From NCBI GenBank assembly GCA_016283075.1, contig JAEEMF010000049.1:1-13016 (forward strand): a stretch of 13,016 nt of DNA, written 5' to 3'. The DNA is from Bacilli bacterium (GTDB lineage Bacteria > Bacillota_I > Bacilli_A > RF39 > UBA660). How positions within the stretch are numbered: position 1 is the first letter of the stretch; each line of letters opens with the position of its first letter. Positions 6,247 through 13,016 of the stretch are shown in pieces. The notes beneath the pieces were generated by a model. It saw nothing but the letters and a program-made list of their open reading frames with translations. It did not search any database and was not told where the DNA came from. Both the position numbers and the translations under genes were made by a program.

Positions 6247-7401
6247 TTAATAAACTTTACTTTTTTTAACTTTGATTACAGGCCTTACACCATATCTTGC
6301 ATCATTTTTAACATGTGAGTAATAAAGTTCACCTTTATTATATACAAGCCATGCTTTATCTGATGATCCAGCAAGTGAAGATGCTGTCCAGTATCCAAAG
6401 ATAATTGATCTAGCTACACCTTCATTTTCATTATAAGTTTCACTATCAGGATTATCACATAATGCGAAACATCCTCCCATAGATGGGAATAACCACTTAT
6501 AATCTTCTCTTTTTGAGTAGTCATCACTTGTATTTGTACCAAAGTAGAATCTATCTTTAGTACTTGTTATATCAAATGAAGTATTACCAGATATTTTAGC
6601 TACTTCTTCAGCAGTAATTAATCTTGCTCTATATCCAGTATAATCTACTGTATATGAACCATTTACTTCGTATTTATCATTTCGTTCTTTAACACCTGTC
6701 CAACCATCTGTATCTTTCTTTAAATATTTAAGTACTCTATTAGTACTTGGTCCATTTTTATTAGATCCAGATTCATTCCAAGCTACAAGTGCTGCTAAAT
6801 TATGATCAAGAAGTAACTCTATAGAATCATTACCTTTTTCATCTATTAAAGTATACCATTTCATACAACCGGATAAATTACCAGTACTACTTGCTACTAA
6901 GTTATTATCATATTCTTTTTCATTACATCTTTTACCAGTTTCAGGATTGAAATATATTTCAGTACCTGTATTTTTTACTGTATTTCTTATTTCTAAATTA
7001 ACATCATTACAATCATTTTTAGTTTTAGAAATACTTACTTCTTTATTTTTATAGTCAGCTCTATAATATGCTTTATTATAACTTACTACAAAACATGCTT
7101 TACTTACCTTTTTTTCTTCAGATAAGTTATATATTGCAGATACAGGTTTATCAGTAGAACCTGATATAAATTTAATTTCTTCTTCATCAAGTTCTACTTC
7201 TTTACCTATATTTTTATTTATTATGTTTTCTTCATCACTAGTTGCATTTTTTTCAATTGTTTTTATATAAGAATTAACTTGTTCAGTAATAGTCTTTATT
7301 CTTTTATTTTTAATAGCATTTAGAACAAAGAATACACCTAATACAACAAGTATTACTATTATAAGAAATATTACAAGTTTTAATGCTTTTTTCCTTCTCA
7401 T
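6247..7401 (-). CDS. Membrane-anchored lectin-like (CLec/FGE-like) protein, function unknown
   Basis: This 384-residue protein has a basic N-terminus (MRRKKALK) and one membrane helix (about 8-29), so most of it should face outside as an anchored protein. A coil and linker region runs to about residue 90, and a small domain to about 145. The C-terminal domain (about 145-380) shows the order seen in C-type-lectin-like and formylglycine-enzyme-like folds: RLITAEEVAKISG, then YWTASSLAGSSDKAWLV, then ARYGVRPVIKV at the end. Six cysteines in the outside part (103, 131, 159, 179, 311, 315) could form disulfides. AGGTGA precedes the ATG. It is the last gene of the unit, eight bases after the glycosidase gene, and shares the (V/I)RPVI-type ending with the first gene. 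A glycan- or ligand-binding surface role is inferred. No catalytic residues are recognised. The fold assignment is moderate; the function is unknown. Confidence 0.75.
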   Translation of the reverse strand: MRRKKALKLVIFLIIVILVVLGVFFVLNAIKNKRIKTITEQVNSYIKTIEKNATSDEENIINKNIGKEVELDEEEIKFISGSTDKPVSAIYNLSEEKKVSKACFVVSYNKAYYRADYKNKEVSISKTKNDCNDVNLEIRNTVKNTGTEIYFNPETGKRCNEKEYDNNLVASSTGNLSGCMKWYTLIDEKGNDSIELLLDHNLAALVAWNESGSNKNGPSTNRVLKYLKKDTDGWTGVKERNDKYEVNGSYTVDYTGYRARLITAEEVAKISGNTSFDITSTKDRFYFGTNTSDDYSKREDYKWLFPSMGGCFALCDNPDSETYNENEGVARSIIFGYWTASSLAGSSDKAWLVYNKGELYYSHVKNDARYGVRPVIKVKKSKVY

Positions 7402-7409
7402 ATTATCAC

Positions 7410-8426
7410 CTATGGAACTAATCCAAATCCTGATACAATCTTTCTACCAAGAGATAATCTTTGACCATATATATTCTTTGGATTATTAATTAATTTACCA
7501 TTAATAACAAGCGTTGATGAAGTACCACCATCTAAGTTTGCTGCGTTATATGCGCCGTATTTCTTAAGTGTATCAGTAACTTCTCCCATGTTTGGTCCAG
7601 CAGCATGTGTACCATCTGTAACTAAGAATAGTACTACACCATCTCTTCTTTGACCAATTGCAACTCTGGCAGCTCTTGAGTAACCACCAACTGAACCATT
7701 AAACTGAATTGTTTTACCATTTACAATTAAGAATGGTCCAAATTCTAAGGCGTCTCTTATACCCATTTTGATTGCTTCTTCACCTGTTGCAGTAACAAGC
7801 ATTAATTTACCATCATAATTAAATCCGATTAAGTTTCCAGCACCATTATGGTCTGACCAAATAACTTTACCATCTTTAATTAAGTATCCCATTGGAATAT
7901 CAGATCCAGTACCATAGTCAACGAACATACCACCATTTATACATACTTTAGCTCCATTAGCTGGACACATATAAATAAGTCTATTCTTTTCTGGATTTCC
8001 TCCAACATTGAATTTATCAGCATGTACAAGTCTTACTTTAGAAGGATCATATATCGCTACTAAGTAAGCATTGTATCCGCCAACTTTAATATTAATTAAT
8101 TTATAATCTTCGTTATTTCCATCACGAGTTAATACTTGTTCATCATATTCGTTATCATATGAATCTTTTTCTTTAGTATCAATTACGATATCGTCAAGTT
8201 TAACATCTTCATTTATAGGAATATAACTATCAGCAGCAAGTACTTTATTTACTTCTTCTTCAGAATAGAAAGTGTATGCTACCCACTGATGTGTTTTAGT
8301 ATTCATTGCTGTTGCAATTAATGTATATTTAAAATCTTTAACTGCATAGAATAGAATGAAGCAGATAATGGCAAGTATATCAAGAACTGCCATTGTTATA
8401 GTTAGTTTCTTCATATTACTTGTCAT
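7410..8426 (-). CDS. Membrane-anchored phosphodiester glycosidase (NAGPA-domain) protein
   Basis: The C-terminal two thirds match the phosphodiester glycosidase family (NAGPA, formerly DUF2233), whose founding member removes GlcNAc from a phosphodiester. Bacterial members act on cell-surface or exopolysaccharide glycans. It has 338 residues, with one membrane helix at about 10-29 and an outside linker to about 105. Family motifs are VCINGGMF (162-169), EFGPFLIVNG (228-237), ARVAIGQRRDGVVLFLVTDG (253-272) and NLDGGTSSTLVING (297-310), all intact, so it is probably active. The ATG at 8426 overlaps the end of the upstream gene by 11 bases. An alternative ATG at 8414, one base after that gene's stop, sits 12 bases from AAGGAG and would remove four residues. 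It is the middle gene of the three-gene unit, between two lectin-like proteins. Family call is strong; the natural substrate is unknown. Confidence 0.9.
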   Translation of the reverse strand: MTSNMKKLTITMAVLDILAIICFILFYAVKDFKYTLIATAMNTKTHQWVAYTFYSEEEVNKVLAADSYIPINEDVKLDDIVIDTKEKDSYDNEYDEQVLTRDGNNEDYKLINIKVGGYNAYLVAIYDPSKVRLVHADKFNVGGNPEKNRLIYMCPANGAKVCINGGMFVDYGTGSDIPMGYLIKDGKVIWSDHNGAGNLIGFNYDGKLMLVTATGEEAIKMGIRDALEFGPFLIVNGKTIQFNGSVGGYSRAARVAIGQRRDGVVLFLVTDGTHAAGPNMGEVTDTLKKYGAYNAANLDGGTSSTLVINGKLINNPKNIYGQRLSLGRKIVSGFGLVP

Positions 8427-10053
8427 CTCCTTCCTGCTCTATAGTAAATGGTTCTTCTTTAGTACCTTTACCAGCTTTTAATACATCTTTCTTAATACAA
8501 ATTGTAGGTTTAATATTTCTAGCATATCCTACTTTAGTAGTTCTTAATGTAGAAGCAACCATATAAACTGTAAAGTCATTTTCAGATGTTGTTAAAATAC
8601 ATGATTTAGAAGCATCTATATTTACTTTTAAATCTTCTACGTTTTGAAGACCTACAAAGGCTCTTACTGCAGTTTTACTTGAATCTTTATAACTATTTTC
8701 ATAAGTTCCTATCATCCAGTCAGTTTCTACTAGTATATCTTTATATGATAGACTCTTATAATAATCATTATTTAAATAATAACCAATATTTGTCTTTTCT
8801 TTTAATTCGAATGTACTATTTACTCTTGAAAAATGATTTGTTTTTGTAATTGGATTTTCTAGTACTAGTTTTAAAGTATCTTCACTAGTTTCATATACAA
8901 CCCAGTTATCATCACCAAGTTTAACATATGATCCATATTTAGGTTTATTATCTTCTTTAGTAAACATAAATGGTTTTTCACTAGTACCTTCACCACTTAC
9001 AAGTGTTACACTATTTTTAACATGTATTACTGGACGTACTATATATCCACTATCAGCTTCACTTGTTGAAACAGAAGTTCCATTAGTATGCCATACTTTA
9101 TCATTACTTACATTTGAAAGCCACATATAATCACTAATTTCACTTGTTAAGAATGTAGCTCCATCTACCATACTATTTAAAAATTCATTAACAGTTAATA
9201 ATCTAACTTTATCATCTGTTACTGTATTTTCACATTTTGCAGAAGGTTTTTCACTTTCATCATCTAGATTAATTGTATCTAAACAGTATGATGTAGTAGT
9301 TAAACTATTTTCATCAAGTACTTTTAAGAATTTATTATTTAAGTAATCTTTAATATCTGATTTATCAAATGATGTGTATTCTTTATTCCATTTAAGTTCA
9401 TTAATAGGTTCTTCACTTATTAAATCTACTGAGTTATCACTATTAACTTTTAGTATTCTCCAAAGAAGACCATTAAATTTAACATAGTTATTTTCTACGT
9501 CTCCTTTAAATACATAAGCCCCACCAATTCGGTATAAACCTTTACCTTCAGTTGCAAGTGAATTAGCACTTACTACACTATTACCAAATAGTTGTACAGC
9601 TTCACCTTTTTCATTTTTAGGATTATATATTTTATAATACTTAATTAATCTTGTTCCATAGAAGATCATACATCCTCCAATGAAAAATACACTAATTAGT
9701 ATAAATATTAATTGAAATAATCTAACTTTTTTTGATGATTTTCTTTTTGTTTTCTCTTTTTTAGGTTTCATTTTCTTTTCCTTTTTTGGTTTAACTTCTT
9801 TTTTCTCTTCTATAATTTCTTCTTTTTGTTCTTTAGGTTCATATTTTTCAGACCTAGTTCTTACTGGCTCAGTTTTAACTGGTTCAGGTTTAGGTTCTTC
9901 TTTAGGCCTTTCTATTTTTATATCATCAAATGATAATACTTTATCTTCTACTTCTTTTTTAGGTTCTTTCTTAGTTTTAGTTACTAACATAAAGTCATCG
10001 CCAAAGCTATCTGTATCATCTAATGAAAGAAATTCGATATCATCATTTCTCAT
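8416..10053 (-). CDS. Membrane protein with charged cytoplasmic tail and two tandem lectin-like domains
   Basis: This protein has 545 residues. Residues 1-110 are hydrophilic: an acidic start (DDIEFLSLDDTDSFGDD), then Lys/Glu/Pro-rich sequence ending in a dense basic patch. One membrane helix (about 112-133) then predicts a cytoplasmic tail and an outside C-terminus. Two related outside domains follow, at about 188-364 and 373-538. Both start YVK with a Trp strand (LLWRILKV; NWVVYETS) and an EEPI/ENPI turn. Both contain DYLNN or YYLNN, and end VRPVIHVKNS..GEGTSEKPF or IKPTICIKKD..GKGTKEEPF. Cys257 and Cys274 could pair. It is the first gene after a strong promoter, with AGGAGAG before the ATG, and overlaps the glycosidase gene. 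The endings resemble those of the 384-residue protein of this unit. A surface binding role is inferred; the function is not known. Confidence 0.75.
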   Translation of the reverse strand: MRNDDIEFLSLDDTDSFGDDFMLVTKTKKEPKKEVEDKVLSFDDIKIERPKEEPKPEPVKTEPVRTRSEKYEPKEQKEEIIEEKKEVKPKKEKKMKPKKEKTKRKSSKKVRLFQLIFILISVFFIGGCMIFYGTRLIKYYKIYNPKNEKGEAVQLFGNSVVSANSLATEGKGLYRIGGAYVFKGDVENNYVKFNGLLWRILKVNSDNSVDLISEEPINELKWNKEYTSFDKSDIKDYLNNKFLKVLDENSLTTTSYCLDTINLDDESEKPSAKCENTVTDDKVRLLTVNEFLNSMVDGATFLTSEISDYMWLSNVSNDKVWHTNGTSVSTSEADSGYIVRPVIHVKNSVTLVSGEGTSEKPFMFTKEDNKPKYGSYVKLGDDNWVVYETSEDTLKLVLENPITKTNHFSRVNSTFELKEKTNIGYYLNNDYYKSLSYKDILVETDWMIGTYENSYKDSSKTAVRAFVGLQNVEDLKVNIDASKSCILTTSENDFTVYMVASTLRTTKVGYARNIKPTICIKKDVLKAGKGTKEEPFTIEQEGDDK

Positions 10054-10080
10054 ACTTTTTCTCTCCTATCTACAAGTATA

Positions 10081-10109
10081 AGTATATCAAAATTAATATT
10101 TTCGTTCAA
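10081..10109 (-). promoter_or_regulatory. Promoter of the glycosidase/lectin-like operon
   Basis: The minus strand reads TTGAAC (10109-10104), a 17-base spacer ending in TGA, then TATACT (10086-10081). It is near consensus with an extended -10. A second AGTATA copy at 10075-10080 is off-spacing. The predicted start near 10074 gives a leader of about 20 bases before the ATG at 10053. Confidence 0.85.
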
Positions 10110-10117
10110 CCTATATA

Positions 10118-10145
10118 ACAAAAAAGAGTTAATAAAAACTCTTTT
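10118..10145 (-). terminator. Terminator after the small ORF of the WG-repeat cluster
   Basis: The minus strand has AAAAGAGTT (10145-10137), a six-base loop and AACTCTTTT (10130-10122), a 9-bp stem ending in a T run. It lies about 28 bases past the stop of the 101-residue ORF and just upstream of the next promoter, so it separates the WG-repeat cluster from the glycosidase unit. Confidence 0.85.
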
Positions 10146-10173
10146 ATTTACATATATTTTTTAATTATTTACT

Positions 10174-10479
10174 TTATCTAATAATTCCTTCTTTTTTGTA
10201 GTCTTCTATTGCCATATCTCTTATTCTAGGATCTAAATCCATCATTGTACAAAGAAGATTAAAATCATCTTCAGAAATATTCTTTTCTTTAAGTATTTTA
10301 TTACGTAGATTATTAAAAAGTACGTAACTATCTATTCTTTCTTTATCATCACATATCATTTCAAAACCTTCTACTTCAGTTAGAGTATGTCCTTCTAGTA
10401 TTTTATTTAAAAGTTCGTCGGTACGAGGAGATACTACTTTTCTATTTTTAACCCAGTATTCATATTCACTATTATTCAT
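10174..10479 (-). CDS. Hypothetical protein, about 101 residues, downstream of WG-repeat gene
   Basis: I do not recognise this protein. It starts MNNSEYEYWVKN and ends YKKEGIIR. It is charged and mostly helical, with no membrane segment or signal peptide. A short patch, NISEDDFNLLCTMMDLDPRIRD, looks like a folded helical core. Amino-acid composition is that of a normal protein, and a terminator follows it. The start is uncertain. The ATG at 10479 has no ribosome binding site and sits four bases after the T run of a perfect terminator hairpin. A TTG at 10497, adding six residues (LSSFLY as read without initiation), follows directly after the stop codon of the WG-repeat gene and in the same frame. 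It may be made by readthrough, by reinitiation, or from a nearly leaderless transcript (TATAAT is present in the hairpin loop region). Function unknown. Confidence 0.6.
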   Translation of the reverse strand: MNNSEYEYWVKNRKVVSPRTDELLNKILEGHTLTEVEGFEMICDDKERIDSYVLFNNLRNKILKEKNISEDDFNLLCTMMDLDPRIRDMAIEDYKKEGIIR

Positions 10480-10483
10480 ATAC

Positions 10484-10510
10484 AAAAAAGAAGACAATTA
10501 TATTGTCTTC
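10484..10510 (-). terminator. Perfect terminator hairpin overlapping the stop of the third WG-repeat gene
   Basis: The minus strand reads GAAGACAAT-ATA-ATTGTCTTC (10510-10490), a perfect 9-bp stem with a three-base loop, then T6 (10489-10484). The TAA stop of the WG-repeat gene is at the loop (10500-10498). The sequence TATAAT (10502-10497) also spans the loop, so a -10 element could be present, but no matching -35 is seen. Confidence 0.85.
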
Positions 10511-11358
10511 GGATTTTTTATTTTACCTAATTCTTCTTTTGCGTTTTTAATTAGACAGTTAAAAATAGCTTTTTGAGCATCTAACTCACCTATAGCATTA
10601 TTGATTAAATCGGCTTTATCTCTTCCGTAGATAGTAATAGTATTATTACTTGATAAAGCTAAATCAGCTTTTAAACCACTTTTTGTATTAAATAAGACAT
10701 TACCATCTACATCTAATGCATAGAATATATCTCCTAAACGAACAAATCCAATACCATTACTATATGGTTTAGCTTCATCGTAAATACATGGAGTTGTTAC
10801 TTCAGCATTAGTATTTGCATAACCAAATTTTCCGTTTTCAGAAATAACAATACGTCCATTACTAAAGTTACCATGAGTAGTTTTTTTGATTGGAGTTCTA
10901 ACTCCGCAAGATAGTAATATATATTTTTCACCATCTGCGTAGCAAATAGTAGCTTTTTCTCCAAATGGGAATTCTTGTCCTGAAGAATAGATAGTTCCAT
11001 CCCCTATTCTCTCACCATTTCTAGTATATATATATCCATATGTATCTTTAGATGTATATACTCTTTCCATTTTAATATTACTTTCTAGTCTTAGTTTTTG
11101 ATTATGATTTTCTAAAACCTTACCTTCATGATCAATACTATAGCCTTTTCCAAGTACTGAATCATAAACATATGCTCCTCCATTTACAAATCTTGATGTT
11201 AATTTATATTTACAAGGAATAACTTCCTCTCCTTTAGTGTTAATATATCCCCATAATCCTGTTAAAGTATTCTTTACTTCAGCAAGTTTCTCACTAAATG
11301 GACATACCTCACTATACATAGAGCAGTCTCTAATATTATCAAAAGTAATCTTATCCAT
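10498..11358 (-). CDS. WG (KWG) repeat protein, third of three tandem paralogues
   Basis: It has 286 residues with no signal peptide or membrane helix, so it is probably cytoplasmic. The clearest WG-repeat units are LWGYINTKGEEVIPCKY (35-51) followed by RFVNGGAYVYD, and KFGYANTNAEVTTPCIY (177-193) followed by PYSNGIGFVRL. The stretch between them carries degenerate units (YGYIYTRNGERIGDG, 107-121). WG repeats form beta-strand repeats of unknown, probably binding, function. From about residue 246 a helical tail (GRDKADLINNAIGELDAQKA) resembles the tails of the other two paralogues. The ATG at 11358 has a perfect AGGAGG. It follows the second paralogue by 14 bases and is closed by a hairpin holding its own stop codon. 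The downstream ORF continues in the same frame. Family call is good; function unknown. Confidence 0.85.
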   Translation of the reverse strand: MDKITFDNIRDCSMYSEVCPFSEKLAEVKNTLTGLWGYINTKGEEVIPCKYKLTSRFVNGGAYVYDSVLGKGYSIDHEGKVLENHNQKLRLESNIKMERVYTSKDTYGYIYTRNGERIGDGTIYSSGQEFPFGEKATICYADGEKYILLSCGVRTPIKKTTHGNFSNGRIVISENGKFGYANTNAEVTTPCIYDEAKPYSNGIGFVRLGDIFYALDVDGNVLFNTKSGLKADLALSSNNTITIYGRDKADLINNAIGELDAQKAIFNCLIKNAKEELGKIKNPKTI

Positions 11359-11372
11359 AAATACCTCCTAAA

Positions 11373-12230
11373 TTACTTTATAAATTCTTTTATTCCCTTT
11401 TTATTTAAAGTGTTTTGCGTTTTATCTATTGAATTTATTATATCATTATAATAAGCTCTAATTTCGTTTATTATTACTTCTACTTTCTTTTCTAATTCCT
11501 CAGTACTATCTGCTCTTATTATACGACTTTTTCCAAAATAAGTAACCACATAGTAGAATTTATTTATATTTAAAGATGTTTTACCATATTTATCTTTATA
11601 GACACCGCAACAATCTTGAAGAATGTGACCATCTGAATAATAACCTACGCTAGGTGCTTTATCAAACTTAAATATTGTTTTATTACTACTATCTATTGCA
11701 AGAGTTTCGCCTTGTTCATTTGTAACAATAGCTCTATCCTCTCTAAATGGATATGCTCCTTCATATATACATGGAATAACTATCTCCATGTTTTTATTTA
11801 TATATCCATATAAATCTTTCTCTAAATCTCTTATTACAGCAAGACCATTACTTGCAAAATCACTATCAAGGCAGTATTTTCTATCTAGTTTTTTCTCTAT
11901 ATTGCTTATATCTTCTTTTAAAGATAAAGTATCTTTATCATATCCTAGTCTTTTTTTATCATCTTCATAAAGTATTTTACCATCTACTCTTATATAATAA
12001 GACATACCATTAAAGTTTGTTACTAAAGCAAGACCGTTTTCATCGAAGTCATTAGCATCACTAAATGGTCCAAATACTTCTTTACCTTTAGTATCTATGA
12101 AATAAAAATATGTAATATCATTTTCATCTGAATACTCTATTCTTGCAAATCCATTATGAAAAGGATATGAATAAATAATATGATCATCTGATGTAATTTT
12201 TTTAATTTCTAATTTATATTTATTTTCCAT
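11373..12230 (-). CDS. WG (KWG) repeat protein, second of three tandem paralogues
   Basis: It has 285 residues, with no signal peptide or membrane helix. The best WG unit is LYGYINKNMEIVIPCIY (140-156) followed by AYPFREDRAIVTN. An N-terminal unit reads YFYFIDTKGKEVFGPFSD (41-58) followed by FDENGLALVTN. A charged helix-like insert, about 95-120 (LKEDISNIEKKLDRK), separates the two halves. The C-terminal part has a strand pair (KFYYVVTYFGKSRIIRA) and then a helical tail starting DSTEELEKKVEVIINEI (241-257), alignable with the other paralogues. The ATG at 12230 has AAGGAAG upstream. It lies 19 bases after the first paralogue and 14 before the third, so the three genes form one transcript. Function is unknown; a protein-binding role is a family-level guess. 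Confidence 0.85.
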   Translation of the reverse strand: MENKYKLEIKKITSDDHIIYSYPFHNGFARIEYSDENDITYFYFIDTKGKEVFGPFSDANDFDENGLALVTNFNGMSYYIRVDGKILYEDDKKRLGYDKDTLSLKEDISNIEKKLDRKYCLDSDFASNGLAVIRDLEKDLYGYINKNMEIVIPCIYEGAYPFREDRAIVTNEQGETLAIDSSNKTIFKFDKAPSVGYYSDGHILQDCCGVYKDKYGKTSLNINKFYYVVTYFGKSRIIRADSTEELEKKVEVIINEIRAYYNDIINSIDKTQNTLNKKGIKEFIK

Positions 12231-12249
12231 GTTAATCTTCCTTTGTGTT

Positions 12250-13016
12250 TTAAGTATGTTGTTTTAGTTTACCCTTTTCTTTCTTTGATTTATTTTCCAT
12301 CTTAATTACTTCACTAATAGACTGAGATATGGCTTCTTTTAAAGAAGTTAAATCAGTTCTTATTTTACTAAATAATTCTTCATTATTTGAAGCTTTATAT
12401 TCTCTTGTTATATTAAGAGATTCTATTTCCATAGTTATAGTAGAAAGTCCTGTAAAGAACGATAATACTATTTCACCATTTGTATTATAAAAATAAATGT
12501 TTCCATTAAAATCTACAGCTCTTATTAAATCGGTATCAACATAAGATACTCTTTTATAGATACAAGGAATTATTTCGTTTCCATCTAAGTCAATTAACCC
12601 ATGTGTATATAAATATGGATTTTTAGAGGTATCTCTAAACTGAGTTACTGAGTAATCTCTATCAAAATCTTCTAGTGCATAAAACTTATTAGGACTATAT
12701 AAAATAGTTACTCCATCTCTTCTAATAAATCCGCACGAATTATTACGAATTATAATACCTGCATTTTCTCCTTCTGGAATAGCATATGCCGAATCAAATG
12801 ATATATCAAATACTTTCTTATTATCATTATAGTATGTTATTTTTCCATCAGGTAATCTTTTAGTTCCTATTTTAGGAAGATCTCTTTTTTCTTTTTTCTT
12901 ATGGTTAGTTTTAATACTAACTATTTCTTCTCCTTTAGAAAAGATAAAAAATCCTTCCATAGTAAATGTATATTCATCATATATAGGAGGAACTTCTTCC
13001 TCACCCTTCATATTAA
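12250..13016 (-). CDS. WG (KWG) repeat protein, first of three paralogues, 5' end outside window
   Basis: The frame is open to the window edge and about 255 codons are visible. The first visible Met (13011) is probably internal. It lies inside a WG-type unit (MKGEEEVPPIYDEY, matching the usual GKEVIPPIYD), and only five bases precede it, so no ribosome binding site can be judged. Counting from that Met, a clear WG unit is GLIDLDGNEIIPCIYKRVSY (138-157), and a weaker one is NSCGFIRRDGVTIL (91-104). A Lys-rich linker lies near 37-52. The tail (YKASNNEELFSKIRTDLTSL, 205-224) resembles those of the two following paralogues and ends in a very basic segment. The stop is TAA, 19 bases before the next ATG. 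There is no membrane helix in the visible part. Function unknown. Confidence 0.8.
   Translation of the reverse strand, partial: NMKGEEEVPPIYDEYTFTMEGFFIFSKGEEIVSIKTNHKKKEKRDLPKIGTKRLPDGKITYYNDNKKVFDISFDSAYAIPEGENAGIIIRNNSCGFIRRDGVTILYSPNKFYALEDFDRDYSVTQFRDTSKNPYLYTHGLIDLDGNEIIPCIYKRVSYVDTDLIRAVDFNGNIYFYNTNGEIVLSFFTGLSTITMEIESLNITREYKASNNEELFSKIRTDLTSLKEAISQSISEVIKMENKSKKEKGKLKQHT

Noticed and set aside
6247..7401. Possible diversity-generating retroelement target, since the C-terminal fold resembles variable lectin-like proteins
   Set aside because: No reverse transcriptase, template repeat or accessory gene was seen in the window, and no near-duplicate of the C-terminal coding sequence was noticed.
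7302..7401. Type IV pilin-like N-terminus of the 384-residue protein
   Set aside because: The hydrophobic helix follows a basic start but lacks the Gly/Phe cleavage site and the Glu at position 5 of prepilins; a simple membrane anchor is the better reading.
10797..11000. 67-codon frame on the minus strand within the third WG-repeat gene
   Set aside because: It is an out-of-frame overlap wholly inside a well-supported gene, with no ribosome binding site.
11788..11970. 60-codon open frame on the plus strand inside the second WG-repeat gene
   Set aside because: It is an antisense shadow, rich in Ser, Leu and Phe, without start signals.
1..13016. Mycoplasma genetic code (TGA as Trp)
   Set aside because: Trp is encoded by TGG, including the adjacent Trp pair in sigma region 2, and full-length conserved proteins are read with no in-frame TGA.

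Overview
The window reads as chromosomal DNA of a very AT-rich, low-GC Gram-positive bacterium of the Bacillota/Bacilli type, possibly an uncultured gut lineage related to the RF39/Mollicutes side of that group. This placement is an inference from composition, strong AGGAGG-type ribosome binding sites, the dnaG-rpoD-trmK gene order and the rpsO...pnp neighbourhood. Tryptophan is read as TGG, so the standard bacterial code fits. All genes lie on the minus strand, so transcription runs from high to low coordinates.

Layout in transcription order. (1) 13016-10484: three tandem cytoplasmic WG(KWG)-repeat paralogues. The first is cut by the window edge. The cluster ends at a perfect terminator hairpin that contains the stop codon of the third gene. 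A small unknown gene follows in the same reading frame and has its own terminator (10118-10145). (2) 10109-6219: a three-gene unit with a near-consensus promoter and its own terminator. It encodes three single-pass membrane proteins: a large protein with a charged cytoplasmic tail and two tandem outside domains, a NAGPA-type phosphodiester glycosidase, and a second lectin-like (C-type-lectin/FGE-like) protein. (3) 6195-2401: the macromolecular synthesis operon dnaG-rpoD-trmK, with a 51-residue basic small ORF at its 3' end. It starts at an extended -10 promoter and ends at a terminator touching the small ORF's stop codon. (4) 2378-1: rpsO with a strong promoter and a structured leader that may be an S15 autoregulatory element, a terminator, an unusual 133-residue ORF with an internal 39-bp tandem duplication, and pnp (N-terminal 506 codons; the KH and S1 domains fall outside).

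How they fit together: units 3 and 4 are housekeeping genes (replication priming, the main sigma factor, tRNA m1A22 methylation, ribosomal protein S15, RNA decay). Units 1 and 2 are accessory. Unit 2 looks like a cell-surface glycan-binding or glycan-processing module. Unit 1 is a paralogous family of unknown function whose members share a C-terminal helical tail. No mobile element, CRISPR array, rRNA or tRNA gene was seen. Every stretch longer than 300 bases contains a listed feature.
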